A DNA stretch of 7,490 nt from an uncultured Collinsella sp. (GCA_934646965.1 CAKUEZ010000093.1:1-7490); one strand, 5' to 3'; counted from the first letter of the stretch, positions 1-6,211 are shown. Notes: generated by a model not told the origin, from the letters alone. A program made the numbers and translations.

Positions 1-300
1 GCCATGCTCACGGCGGGCGTGGTTTCGTGTGCCGTGGTCCAGCCGTGGGCTCATATGCCGGCGCTCGACGCTGCCGGTATCGAGGCGCTTGCGGTGTTTG
101 TGATTGTGGGCTCGTTCTTGGCGTACATGCTCTATATGCAGGGCGTTAAGGACATCGGTTCGGTGCGCGCGAGCCTGATCGGAACCGTGGAGCCGGTGTC
201 GGCAACCATTACCAGCGCGGTTATGCTGGGCACGGTGTTTTTGCCGACCGACCTTATCGGCTTTGCCATGATCATCGTGATGATGTTCCTGACGGTGTAG
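1..300 (+). CDS. EamA/DMT-family transporter, C-terminal part (5' end outside window)
   Basis: The reading frame is open from base 1 to a TAG stop at 298-300 and encodes the last roughly 100 residues of a very hydrophobic protein. Hydrophobic segments lie near the start, around residues 27-46 (from the ATG at base 4), about 58-77 and about 80-98. The stretch GVKDIGSVRASLIGTVEPVS matches the conserved last-third signature of EamA-domain drug/metabolite transporters, where a G-x-x-RAS-x-x-x-x-x-EPV pattern precedes the final two helices. Family members are usually near 300 residues with two EamA repeats and ten helices, so this is most likely the second half of the second repeat. The ATG at base 4 is probably internal, because no ribosome binding site can be seen before it. 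The substrate cannot be told from this fragment. The protein ends right after the last helix (…MMFLTV) without the usual charged tail. The next gene is on the same strand but 139 bases away. Confidence 0.8.
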   Translation, partial: AMLTAGVVSCAVVQPWAHMPALDAAGIEALAVFVIVGSFLAYMLYMQGVKDIGSVRASLIGTVEPVSATITSAVMLGTVFLPTDLIGFAMIIVMMFLTV

Positions 301-324
301 CCGGCGCCACTTTCCAGGCAGATA

Positions 325-337
325 TGGTGTTGCACCA
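325..337. repeat. Small inverted repeat downstream of the transporter gene
   Basis: TGGTG (325-329), a TTG spacer and CACCA (333-337) form a perfect 5-bp inverted repeat 24 bases after the transporter stop. No T-run follows on either strand, so it is a poor intrinsic terminator. It could be a small operator half-site pair or chance. Confidence 0.25.
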
Positions 338-369
338 CAAATCCGCCAATTGCTGCCCGCGTCTGGAGT

Positions 370-398
370 TTAACTGACGATGCGCAATATGTCATAAA
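370..398 (+). promoter_or_regulatory. Candidate promoter for the DUF4012-glmM operon
   Basis: TTAACT (370-375) matches a -35 box at four of six positions. It is followed after 17 bases by CATAAA (393-398), also four of six to TATAAT. The region is clearly more AT-rich than the genes around it. This is the only reasonably spaced pair seen in the 139-base gap before the gene. A TTGACG at 411-416 looks like a better -35 box, but its -10 box would have to fall inside the start of the gene. Confidence 0.3.
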
Positions 399-427
399 CT
401 AATAGCGTTATTGACGTTATGTATTGC

Positions 428-432
428 GAGGA
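428..432 (+). promoter_or_regulatory. Ribosome binding site that decides the DUF4012 start
   Basis: GAGGA is 7 bases before the ATG at 440 and supports that start over the ATG at 419. It lies inside the small palindrome GAGGACTCCTC (428-438), whose GAGG/CCTC arms could form a 4-bp hairpin with a 3-base loop. This might slightly mask the site, though the hairpin is tiny. Confidence 0.55.
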
Positions 433-439
433 CTCCTCT

Positions 440-2797
440 ATGGCTGGTAACCACTTTAAGAACAGCGACGGCAACCGTCCTGCAGTTCCGCCGCGTTCAA
501 ACGGGACTGGAAAAGCCGGCGTGCCGAGTGGATCTGGCCAAAACAGCGCCGGCAACCGCACGTCTCCGGGCGAAACGGCGATGTTTGCCGCTTTGTACGA
601 ACAGTCTCAGAAGGCTAAGCAGACTGGCCGAGCGGGTAGACAGGCATTTCCCGGTACGGCAGGCCCCGCGGCTTCGTCGGGCAGGGTTCGTCCGGCATCT
701 GCGGACGGCGCGAATGCCGCCGGTCCTACCAGCCCTGCCAACAATGTCAGCCCCAATAACCATGCAAATTCCGCCAACAACGCCAACCCCGCCAGCAACG
801 CTCCTTCTGCTGGAGACGCAGGGTTTGGTGACAACCTTGGCACCATCTATACGGGCGCTTCCGAGACCGGCACGTTTGCCCGTCTCAATGACGACGGCGC
901 CGAGTTTAAGGGCTCGGGCTCCAAGGAAGATTATTACGATTTTGGCCTGAACTACGGTGGCGATTCCTCGACCAGCTCGACTTCGGACGGTCTGGTTCGC
1001 CATCGCCATCGCAAGGGCGAGCGTAAGAAGCGCCGCATCGCCGCCATTGTCGCCGCTGTCGTCGCGGTGATTCTCGTCGCGCTGGGCGTGAGCGGCTTTA
1101 TGCTGTTGAACTCGGCAAAAACCGTGAAGGGCCAAGCGAAGGAAGCCGTCCAGATCGTCGCTGGCCTTAAGGGCAAGGTCACTTCCGGCGATTTTTCGAC
1201 GCTGCCCGACGACGCGAAGAAAATCGACGAGCTCTGCAAGAGCATGAAATCGGAGACCTCGAGCCCGCTGTGGACGATGGCTTCGTTTGTCCCGGTGTAC
1301 GGCAGCGATGTCGCTGCGGCTCGCACCATGATCGACGCCCTATCCGATGTCTCGAGCAACGCGCTGGTCCCCATGGCCGATAACCTTTCGCAGGCAACGC
1401 CCGGCAAGCTGTTCCAGGACGGAACGATTAACGTGTCCGCGCTGCAGGCGGTCGCCGATTCGCTCTCCGATAGCTCCAAGGTGTTCAAGAGCGCCAATGA
1501 AAAGGTCCAGGGCATCGGCGATACGCATATCGCCCAGGTGACCGAGCTGGTCGATAAGGCCAAGGACGGTTTTGCCACCCTGGACGGCGCGGTCGACGCG
1601 GCAGAGCAGGTCGCCCCCGTCCTACCCCAGATGCTCGGCGCCAACGGCCAGACGCGTCACTATCTTGTGCTCGCGATGAGCAACGTCGAGATCCGCGCCT
1701 GCGGCGGTTTCCCCGGTTCTCGCGGCGTGATGTCGGTAACCGACGGCAAGCTCGAGCTTGGCGATTTCGTCAAGGTCGACATGATGAAAGAGCCTTTGAG
1801 CCCGCTTCCCATTACCGATGAGGAGGCAAACCTGTTCACGACCGGATGGGGCCTGACGGGATTCAACACGCTCGGATACACGATGGGCGACGTTACGATG
1901 ACTCCCGATTTCCCGCGCGCGGCTCAGCTTGCCAGCGATATGCAAAAGGCCATTGTTGGAGATGACATCGACGGCGTATTCGCGGTCGATCCGGTATTTC
2001 TGCAGTATATGCTCGGCATTGTGGGCGGCACGCAGCTTCCTGACGGCACCGTCGTCGACGGAAGCAACGCTGCAAAGGTGCTGCTGCATGATATTTACTG
2101 GAATTACCCGGTAGAGGAGCAGGACGCCATCTTTGCGGCGGTCGCCGGCTCGGCTTTCAACAAGATCGTGGACGAACTGGGCTCCAGCGATATCACCAAG
2201 ATCGCCGCTGCTATCGAAAAGGGTGCTTCCGAGGGTCGTATCCTGATGTATTCGAGAAACGATGACGAGGAAAAGGCCGCAAAGGCCCTTGGCATTTCCG
2301 GCGCTCTCCAAAACGATCCTTCGGAGGACCCGATTTTGGGCGTCTACGTCAACAACTACAGCTACTCCAAGATGGATTGGTTCCTCGATAAGCGAACCAG
2401 CATTGATTCTGCGGTTGAAAATGCCGACGGTTCGACGACGTATCGGGTGACTACCACGCTCAAGAACACCATGACTTCTCAGGAGAAGGCCGAGATGCCG
2501 GGTTATTTCCAGGGTCATAACGGCATTAGCCAGGATATCGACGACGAGATTCTGAGACTCTACCTCTATGCTCCCGCGGGAGGCAGTATTTCGGACATTA
2601 AGACTTCGGGCTCCGGTTCTATCGAGATGAACGAAGCGACGCACGATGGCCTGAAGGTCGCATGGGGCGGTGTCCACATGCTTCTGGGGCAAGACATAAA
2701 GGTCGAGTACACGGTCACGACTTCGAAGGACTCTGGGCACAAGGAGTTCCAGGTTCGTACCACGCCGACCGCACAAACGTTTGAACAGGATCAGTAG
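440..2797 (+). CDS. DUF4012 domain-containing single-pass membrane protein
   Basis: This 785-residue protein is of unknown biochemical function. Residues 1-190 are low-complexity, rich in Ala, Asn, Ser, Pro and Gly, and probably disordered and cytoplasmic. A basic cluster (RHRHRKGERKKRR, about 187-199) precedes one transmembrane helix (about 200-223). The rest should lie outside the cell. The DUF4012 hallmark is at about 407-427, HYLVLAMSNVEIRACGGFPGS, matching the family pattern of a hydrophobic strand, N-x-E-x-R-x-x-GGF-x-GS. A beta-rich C-terminal part (about 670-785, including LRLYLYAPAGG) also fits the family. There are only two cysteines, C266 and C421, both extracellular, so one disulfide is possible. 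I chose the ATG at 440 because GAGGA (428-432) sits 7 bases upstream. An in-frame ATG at 419 would add seven residues (MYCEDSS) but has no ribosome binding site. The gene ends 3 bases before glmM. An envelope polysaccharide or cell-wall role is inferred only from topology and this pairing. Third codon positions look less GC-biased than in glmM. Confidence 0.85.
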   Translation: MAGNHFKNSDGNRPAVPPRSNGTGKAGVPSGSGQNSAGNRTSPGETAMFAALYEQSQKAKQTGRAGRQAFPGTAGPAASSGRVRPASADGANAAGPTSPANNVSPNNHANSANNANPASNAPSAGDAGFGDNLGTIYTGASETGTFARLNDDGAEFKGSGSKEDYYDFGLNYGGDSSTSSTSDGLVRHRHRKGERKKRRIAAIVAAVVAVILVALGVSGFMLLNSAKTVKGQAKEAVQIVAGLKGKVTSGDFSTLPDDAKKIDELCKSMKSETSSPLWTMASFVPVYGSDVAAARTMIDALSDVSSNALVPMADNLSQATPGKLFQDGTINVSALQAVADSLSDSSKVFKSANEKVQGIGDTHIAQVTELVDKAKDGFATLDGAVDAAEQVAPVLPQMLGANGQTRHYLVLAMSNVEIRACGGFPGSRGVMSVTDGKLELGDFVKVDMMKEPLSPLPITDEEANLFTTGWGLTGFNTLGYTMGDVTMTPDFPRAAQLASDMQKAIVGDDIDGVFAVDPVFLQYMLGIVGGTQLPDGTVVDGSNAAKVLLHDIYWNYPVEEQDAIFAAVAGSAFNKIVDELGSSDITKIAAAIEKGASEGRILMYSRNDDEEKAAKALGISGALQNDPSEDPILGVYVNNYSYSKMDWFLDKRTSIDSAVENADGSTTYRVTTTLKNTMTSQEKAEMPGYFQGHNGISQDIDDEILRLYLYAPAGGSISDIKTSGSGSIEMNEATHDGLKVAWGGVHMLLGQDIKVEYTVTTSKDSGHKEFQVRTTPTAQTFEQDQ

Positions 2798-2800
2798 GAT

Positions 2801-4132
2801 ATGAAGTACTTTGGCACCGATGGCTTTCGCGGTGAGGCCAATGTTGGGCTGACCGTAGAACATGCGTACAAGATCGGCCGCTTTGTGGGCTGGTATTACG
2901 GCGCCAACCGCGGCCACAAGGCACGCGTGATTGTGGGCAAGGACACGCGCCGCTCGAGCTATATGTTCGAGGCGGCGCTGGTGAGCGGCCTGGTCGCGAG
3001 CGGCGCGGACGCCTATATGCTGCATGTGATTCCGACGCCGGGCGTGGCGCATCAGACCGTGGAGGGCTGCTTCGACTGCGGCATCATGATCAGCGCGAGC
3101 CACAACCCGTTTTGCGACAACGGCATTAAGCTCGTCAACAGCGACGGCTTTAAGATGGACGAGGACGTGCTGGAGCTCATCGAGGACTACATCGATGGCA
3201 AGAGCGAGGTGCCGCTGGCCACGGGCAACCATATTGGTGCCACGGTGGACTACATGCAGGGTCGCAACCGCTATATCGCCTCGCTCATCGCGAGTGCGAA
3301 CTTTTCGCTGCAGGGCGTCAAGATTGGCCTGGACTGCGCCAACGGCTCGGCGTCCTCGGTTGCCAAGCCGGTGTTTGACGCGCTCGGCGCCGACGTGCGC
3401 GTAATCAACGCCGCGCCCGACGGCTTTAACATTAACGTGGACTGCGGCTCCACGCATATGGAGCGCCTGCAGCGCCACGTGGTGGAGCAGGGCCTGGACG
3501 TGGGCTTTGCCTATGACGGCGATGCCGACCGCTGCCTGGCCGTGGACGAGCGCGGCCGCGTGGTCGACGGCGATCAGATCCTGTACGTGTGCGGCGTGTA
3601 CCTAAACAAGCACGGTCGCCTTTCGGGCGGTACCGTGGTGCCGACGATCGCCAGCAACTTTGGCCTGATCAAGTCGCTGGAGCTTGCCGGCCTGAGTGCC
3701 GTGACCAGCGGCGTGGGCGACCGTCATGTCTATGCCAAGATGCGCGAGGGCGGCTACAGCCTGGGCGGCGAGCAGACGGGTCACACAATCTTTGGCGATA
3801 TCGAGCGCACGGGCGACGGCATCATGACGTCGCTGCGCGTGATGGAAGTGATTCGTGCCGAGCGCGAGACGCTCTCGCAGCTCACGGCTCCGTGTAAGCT
3901 GCTGCCGCAGGCGCAGGTCGCCGTGCGCGTGGCCGACAAGGACGCAGCGCTGGATAGTATGGGCGTGCAGAACGCCATCGCCGAGGCCGAGGCTTCGCTG
4001 GCGGGCGAGGGCCGCGTGCTCGTGCGCAAGAGCGGAACCGAGTCGGTCATCCGCGTCCTTGCCGAAGCCCCCGACCAAGCTGCCGCCGACGCCGCCATGA
4101 AGCGCATCGCCGCCGCATTAGAGGCCCTGTAG
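2801..4132 (+). CDS. glmM: Phosphoglucosamine mutase GlmM
   Basis: GlmM converts glucosamine-6-phosphate to glucosamine-1-phosphate in the cytoplasm, a step towards UDP-GlcNAc and peptidoglycan. The 443-residue length is normal for the family (about 445). All four alpha-D-phosphohexomutase signatures are present. The phosphoserine loop SASHNP is at 98-103, with S100 as the expected phosphorylated residue. The metal loop DGDADR is at 239-244. The sugar-specificity loop GGEQTGH is at 322-328. The phosphate-binding loop RKSGTES is at 409-415. The N-terminus MKYFGTDGFRGEAN is typical of GlmM rather than of PGM or PMM. Two small deviations are T326 where GlmM normally has Ser (E-x-SGH) and S415 where Pro usually follows SGTE. 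The start is 3 bases after the previous stop. A modest Shine-Dalgarno AGGA (2787-2790) lies in the end of the upstream gene, 10 bases before the ATG, so translational coupling is likely. The familiar cdaA-ybbR-glmM arrangement of Firmicutes is not present here. Confidence 0.93.
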   Translation: MKYFGTDGFRGEANVGLTVEHAYKIGRFVGWYYGANRGHKARVIVGKDTRRSSYMFEAALVSGLVASGADAYMLHVIPTPGVAHQTVEGCFDCGIMISASHNPFCDNGIKLVNSDGFKMDEDVLELIEDYIDGKSEVPLATGNHIGATVDYMQGRNRYIASLIASANFSLQGVKIGLDCANGSASSVAKPVFDALGADVRVINAAPDGFNINVDCGSTHMERLQRHVVEQGLDVGFAYDGDADRCLAVDERGRVVDGDQILYVCGVYLNKHGRLSGGTVVPTIASNFGLIKSLELAGLSAVTSGVGDRHVYAKMREGGYSLGGEQTGHTIFGDIERTGDGIMTSLRVMEVIRAERETLSQLTAPCKLLPQAQVAVRVADKDAALDSMGVQNAIAEAEASLAGEGRVLVRKSGTESVIRVLAEAPDQAAADAAMKRIAAALEAL

Positions 4133-4168
4133 GGGCCTTCGGGGCTGCTTGATAGAGGGTTACTAATA

Positions 4169-4203
4169 GGCCGTGTGCAAAAAATGGCAAATATGAGTAC
4201 TGT
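4169..4203 (+). repeat. Left terminal inverted repeat of the fold-back element
   Basis: 35 bases. Differences from the right end are at 4172 (C against T), 4177 (G against T) and 4185 (T against G, read on the same strand). It contains a run of six A at 4179-4184 followed by the motif ATGAGTACTGT (4193-4203). Confidence 0.7.
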
Positions 4204-4296
4204 CACTAATTTAGTAGCAGCAATTTATGCTTCCAAAGGGCATTCTAGTGCCTGAAGAATGGCCTGTGCGTTGCTAATTCTCCTCATATGTTCAAC

Positions 4297-4341
4297 AATT
4301 GAGCCCTCAAATGAGAATTAATCTCATTTGAGGGCTCAATT
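4297..4341. repeat. Perfect inverted repeat, 20-bp arms and 5-base loop
   Basis: The left arm 4297-4316 (AATTGAGCCCTCAAATGAGA) is exactly complementary to the right arm 4322-4341, with the loop ATTAA at 4317-4321. No T-run follows on either strand, so it does not look like a standard intrinsic terminator, though it would fold strongly in RNA made from either strand. It lies inside the fold-back element. The left-arm and loop bases GAGAATTA (4313-4320) can instead pair with TAATTCTC at 4275-4282. Confidence 0.9.
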
Positions 4342-4365
4342 CTGCCCAAAATAAATGTTATCAGC

Positions 4366-4396
4366 AGGGCAACAGTACTCATATTTGCCCTTTTTT
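4366..4396 (+). terminator. Possible rho-independent terminator for the DUF4012-glmM transcript
   Basis: AGGGCAA (4366-4372) pairs with TTGCCCT (4385-4391), leaving a 12-base loop, and the stem runs into a T-run (4391-4396). The geometry fits a weak plus-strand terminator. It is built from the right terminal repeat of the fold-back element, so the terminator function may be incidental. It lies over 230 bases after the glmM stop. Confidence 0.4.
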
Positions 4397-4406
4397 GAAC
4401 ACAGCC
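4372..4406 (-). repeat. Right terminal inverted repeat of the fold-back element
   Basis: Reverse-complement partner of 4169-4203 (32 of 35). Read on the minus strand it begins GGCTGTGTTC, then AAAAAA and GGGCAAATATGAGTACTGT. The T-run at 4391-4396 is the counterpart of the A-run in the left repeat. Confidence 0.7.
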
Positions 4407-4414
4407 CCCCGAAG

Positions 4415-4442
4415 TAGTCGTTGGGGACGTCCCCAATGACTA
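4415..4442. repeat. 28-base near-perfect palindrome, REP-like
   Basis: The core TTGGGGACGTCCCCAA (4421-4436) is a perfect palindrome. It extends outwards as TAGTC on the left and GACTA on the right, with one non-complementary pair (G4420 against T4437, which would be a G-U pair in RNA). It lies between the fold-back element and the terminator hairpin. It resembles a repetitive extragenic palindrome or a regulator site. Only one copy is in this window, so repetition cannot be shown here. Confidence 0.6.
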
Positions 4443-4447
4443 GGTGG

Positions 4448-4487
4448 AAAAGGGGGCGCCGCGGAACCAATCCACGGCGCCCCCTTT
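4448..4487 (-). terminator. Terminator of the M32 carboxypeptidase gene, probably bidirectional
   Basis: AAAGGGGGCGCCG (4449-4461) is exactly complementary to CGGCGCCCCCTTT (4475-4487), giving a 13-bp stem. After one mismatch a further GGA/TCC pairing (4463-4465 with 4471-4473) closes on a 5-base loop. On the minus strand the stem ends in four T (complement of 4448-4451). It begins 22 bases after the carboxypeptidase stop. The plus strand ends in TTT, so it could also stop leftover glmM read-through. Confidence 0.85.
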
Positions 4488-4509
4488 GCGTTGGCGTGTC
4501 GGTTGTGTT

Positions 4510-6084
4510 CTACAGCTCGTAGAGCGTGGTGAACTTGTCCTGCAGGTAGCTGCAGTAGTAGCGGGCGTCGAATGCCATGCCGCAGGCGCCCTTGATGAGC
4601 TCCGGTGCGTCCTTGGCGCGGCCCCACTGCCAAATGTGCTCGCCCAGCCAAGCACGAACGGGCGCCAGGTCGCCGCTCGCGCAGGCACCGTTGAGGTCGA
4701 TACCGTCGCGGCACATGGCCGGCACGAACATGGCGTCGTAGGCGCTGCCCAGCGCATAGGTGGGGAAGTAACCAAATGACCCACCGCTCCAGTGCGTATC
4801 CTGCAGGCAACCGTGCGTATCGTCGGGAACAGGAATACCCAGGTACTCGTCCATAAAGCGGTTCCAAAGCGCGGGGATGTCCTTGGCTGCGGCCTCGCCG
4901 GCAAACAGCATGCGCTCAATCTCGTAGCGCACCATAACGTGCAGCGGATAGGTGAGCTCGTCGGCCTCGGTGCGAATCAGCGACGGCTGCGCAATGTTCA
5001 CGGCGTGGTAGAGCGTATCCTCGTCCACGTTGCCGTAGACCTCGGGCGCGTGACGGCGCAGCACCTCGAGCAGCGGGCCCATAAAGGCGCGGCTGCGGCC
5101 CACGGTGTTCTCGAAGAAGCGGCTCTGGCTCTCGTGGATGCCCATGGAGGTGCCGCCCTCTAGACACGTGCGCGCGTAGGCGGGGTTCACGCCCAGCTCG
5201 TACATGGCATGGCCGGCCTCGTGGATGATGCTGTAGACGTTGGAGATGCAATCGTCCTCGTAGATATGCGTGGCGATGCGCGCGTCGCCCACCGAGAAGC
5301 CCTCGCTAAACGGATGCTCGGTAAAGGCGAGCGTGGTGTCGTCCAGGTTTAGGCCGACGAGCTTCATCAGGTCGAAGCTCATGGCGCGCTGGGCAGCCTC
5401 GGGCACATGCGCGTGCAAGAAGTCGGCAGCCGGCTGCTGACCGCGCTCGCCGATGGCATGCACGAGCGGCACGACCGTGGCCTTGACCTCGTTGCAAAAT
5501 GCGTCGAAGCTCTCGGTGGAAAGGCCGCGCTCATACTGGTCGAGCCAAACGTCGTACGGGTCGCGCTGGGGGTCCATGAGTTCGGCCTGATGCTTAAGCT
5601 GGCCGACGATCTTGTCCACGTAGGGCTCAAAGCTCGCCCAGTCGTTGGCCGCCTTTGCCTTGTGCCACACGGCGTCGGCCTCGCAGGTGAGCCTGGTCCA
5701 GGCCTCGGCCTCCTCGGTGGGGATGACGCTGGCCTCGCGCTGGTCGCGGCCGAGCACGCGGATCTCGTCGAGCAGCTGCGGGTCGTCGACGCGCCCGCCC
5801 ACAACGGTCTCGCGCGCCAGCGAGCGCACGAGTTCAACTGACTTTTCGCTGGTTAGGAGCTTGTGATGCTCGCCGGCGAGCGTGCCCATGGCATCGGTGC
5901 GGGCGGCGGCGCCGTTGGCGGGGGCGATGGTCGCGCCGTCAAACTCGGCGATCTTGAGCAGATACTCGCGGGTCCACAGCTTGCCCTCGAGCTTGCGGAA
6001 CTTCTTGACGGCCTTTTCGGCCTTGATGCCCTTGGCGGCTTTTGCCACGGCGGCCTTGGCCTTCTTATCGAACTTCTTTCCCAT
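4510..6084 (-). CDS. M32-family metallocarboxypeptidase (thermostable carboxypeptidase 1 type)
   Basis: A 524-residue zinc peptidase that removes single residues from peptide C-termini, probably in the cytoplasm because no signal peptide is seen. The catalytic HEAGH (HExxH) is at 288-292, with E289 as the general base. The third zinc ligand is expected at E318 in HESQSRFFEN (317-326), a typical M32 motif. The family's C-terminal block DTHWSGGSFGYFPTYALG is intact. Length fits the family (about 500). Unusual is a Lys/Ala-rich N-terminus (about residues 1-35) before the first helical region. The usual family segment of the type WDxxTxMP appears here as FDGATIAP, followed by the normal NGAAARTDAMGTLAGEHHKL. 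The start at 6084 is supported by AAGGA (plus-strand bases 6091-6095) 6 bases upstream. The gene converges on glmM and diverges from the pheS leader, and stands alone as a single transcription unit. Its likely role is general peptide turnover. Confidence 0.92.
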   Translation of the reverse strand: MGKKFDKKAKAAVAKAAKGIKAEKAVKKFRKLEGKLWTREYLLKIAEFDGATIAPANGAAARTDAMGTLAGEHHKLLTSEKSVELVRSLARETVVGGRVDDPQLLDEIRVLGRDQREASVIPTEEAEAWTRLTCEADAVWHKAKAANDWASFEPYVDKIVGQLKHQAELMDPQRDPYDVWLDQYERGLSTESFDAFCNEVKATVVPLVHAIGERGQQPAADFLHAHVPEAAQRAMSFDLMKLVGLNLDDTTLAFTEHPFSEGFSVGDARIATHIYEDDCISNVYSIIHEAGHAMYELGVNPAYARTCLEGGTSMGIHESQSRFFENTVGRSRAFMGPLLEVLRRHAPEVYGNVDEDTLYHAVNIAQPSLIRTEADELTYPLHVMVRYEIERMLFAGEAAAKDIPALWNRFMDEYLGIPVPDDTHGCLQDTHWSGGSFGYFPTYALGSAYDAMFVPAMCRDGIDLNGACASGDLAPVRAWLGEHIWQWGRAKDAPELIKGACGMAFDARYYCSYLQDKFTTLYEL

Positions 6085-6202
6085 ACCATATCCTTGATCT
6101 CGCAGGCCGAGCGCCCAAGGTGGACGCGCGGCCAGTTTGCACAGCTACTTGCCTTGTACCCAGCGCGAACAAAACGGAACGCGGCGATATGCTCGCGAAA
6201 TG

Positions 6203-6211
6203 TGCTATCCT
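6203..6211 (+). promoter_or_regulatory. Extended -10 promoter of the pheS T-box transcript
   Basis: TGC followed by TATCCT (6206-6211) gives a TGn extended -10 element placed just before the first base of Stem I (6223). No good -35 box is seen 16-18 bases upstream, which fits an extended -10 promoter. Start of transcription is expected near 6218-6220. The box is part of the inverted repeat GCTAT-CCT-ATAGC (6204-6216). Confidence 0.5.

Larger units (their letters stand above)
4169..4406. mobile_element. Fold-back/MITE-like element with 35-bp terminal inverted repeats
   Basis: The left end 4169-4203 and the reverse complement of the right end 4372-4406 match at 32 of 35 positions by hand alignment. 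The inner 26 bases (4178-4203 against 4372-4397) match at 25. The shared core reads CAAAAAA, one variable base, then GGCAAATATGAGTACTGT. The element starts GGC(C/T)GTGT on both ends. It is AT-rich inside a GC-rich chromosome and lies between convergent genes. The interior has an off-centre perfect hairpin (4297-4341). No transposase or recognisable protein is encoded. No target-site duplication is visible in the bases directly outside (TACTAATA on the left, CCCCGAAG on the right). Likely a miniature inverted-repeat element or the deleted remnant of an insertion sequence. I cannot name its family. A structured RNA is the alternative. Confidence 0.65.

Noticed and set aside
411..416. TTGACG as a -35 box before the DUF4012 gene
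   Set aside because: A -10 box 17 bases on would fall at 434-439, directly on the ribosome binding region, and no TATAAT-like sequence is there.
301..439. Possible small RNA or terminator after the transporter gene
   Set aside because: Only a 5-bp inverted repeat without a T-run is present. Nothing else was supported.
1622..3478. 618-codon open frame on the minus strand across the DUF4012-glmM junction
   Set aside because: It lies opposite two well-supported genes. The translation has no recognisable domain and the composition of an antisense reading of GC-biased codons.
4122..4138. GC-rich hairpin AGGCCC/GGGCCT overlapping the glmM stop
   Set aside because: The stem is only 6 bp, includes the stop codon in its loop, and has no T-run after it. 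It may be chance in GC-rich sequence.
4184..4255. 23-codon frame starting in the left terminal repeat (MANMSTV…)
   Set aside because: No ribosome binding site, too short, and the first codons are simply the terminal repeat. The right repeat likewise opens a 32-codon minus-strand frame (4284-4382) beginning MSTV.
4137..4414. Further outward pairing of the fold-back element (CTTCGGGGCTG at 4137-4147 with CAGCCCCCCGAAG at 4402-4414)
   Set aside because: Needs a two-base gap and lies partly inside the right repeat. Too weak to extend the element to 4137.
4792..5163. 123-codon plus-strand frame, and others like it, opposite the M32 gene
   Set aside because: Mirror frames of a clear M32 gene without ribosome binding sites or similarity to known proteins.
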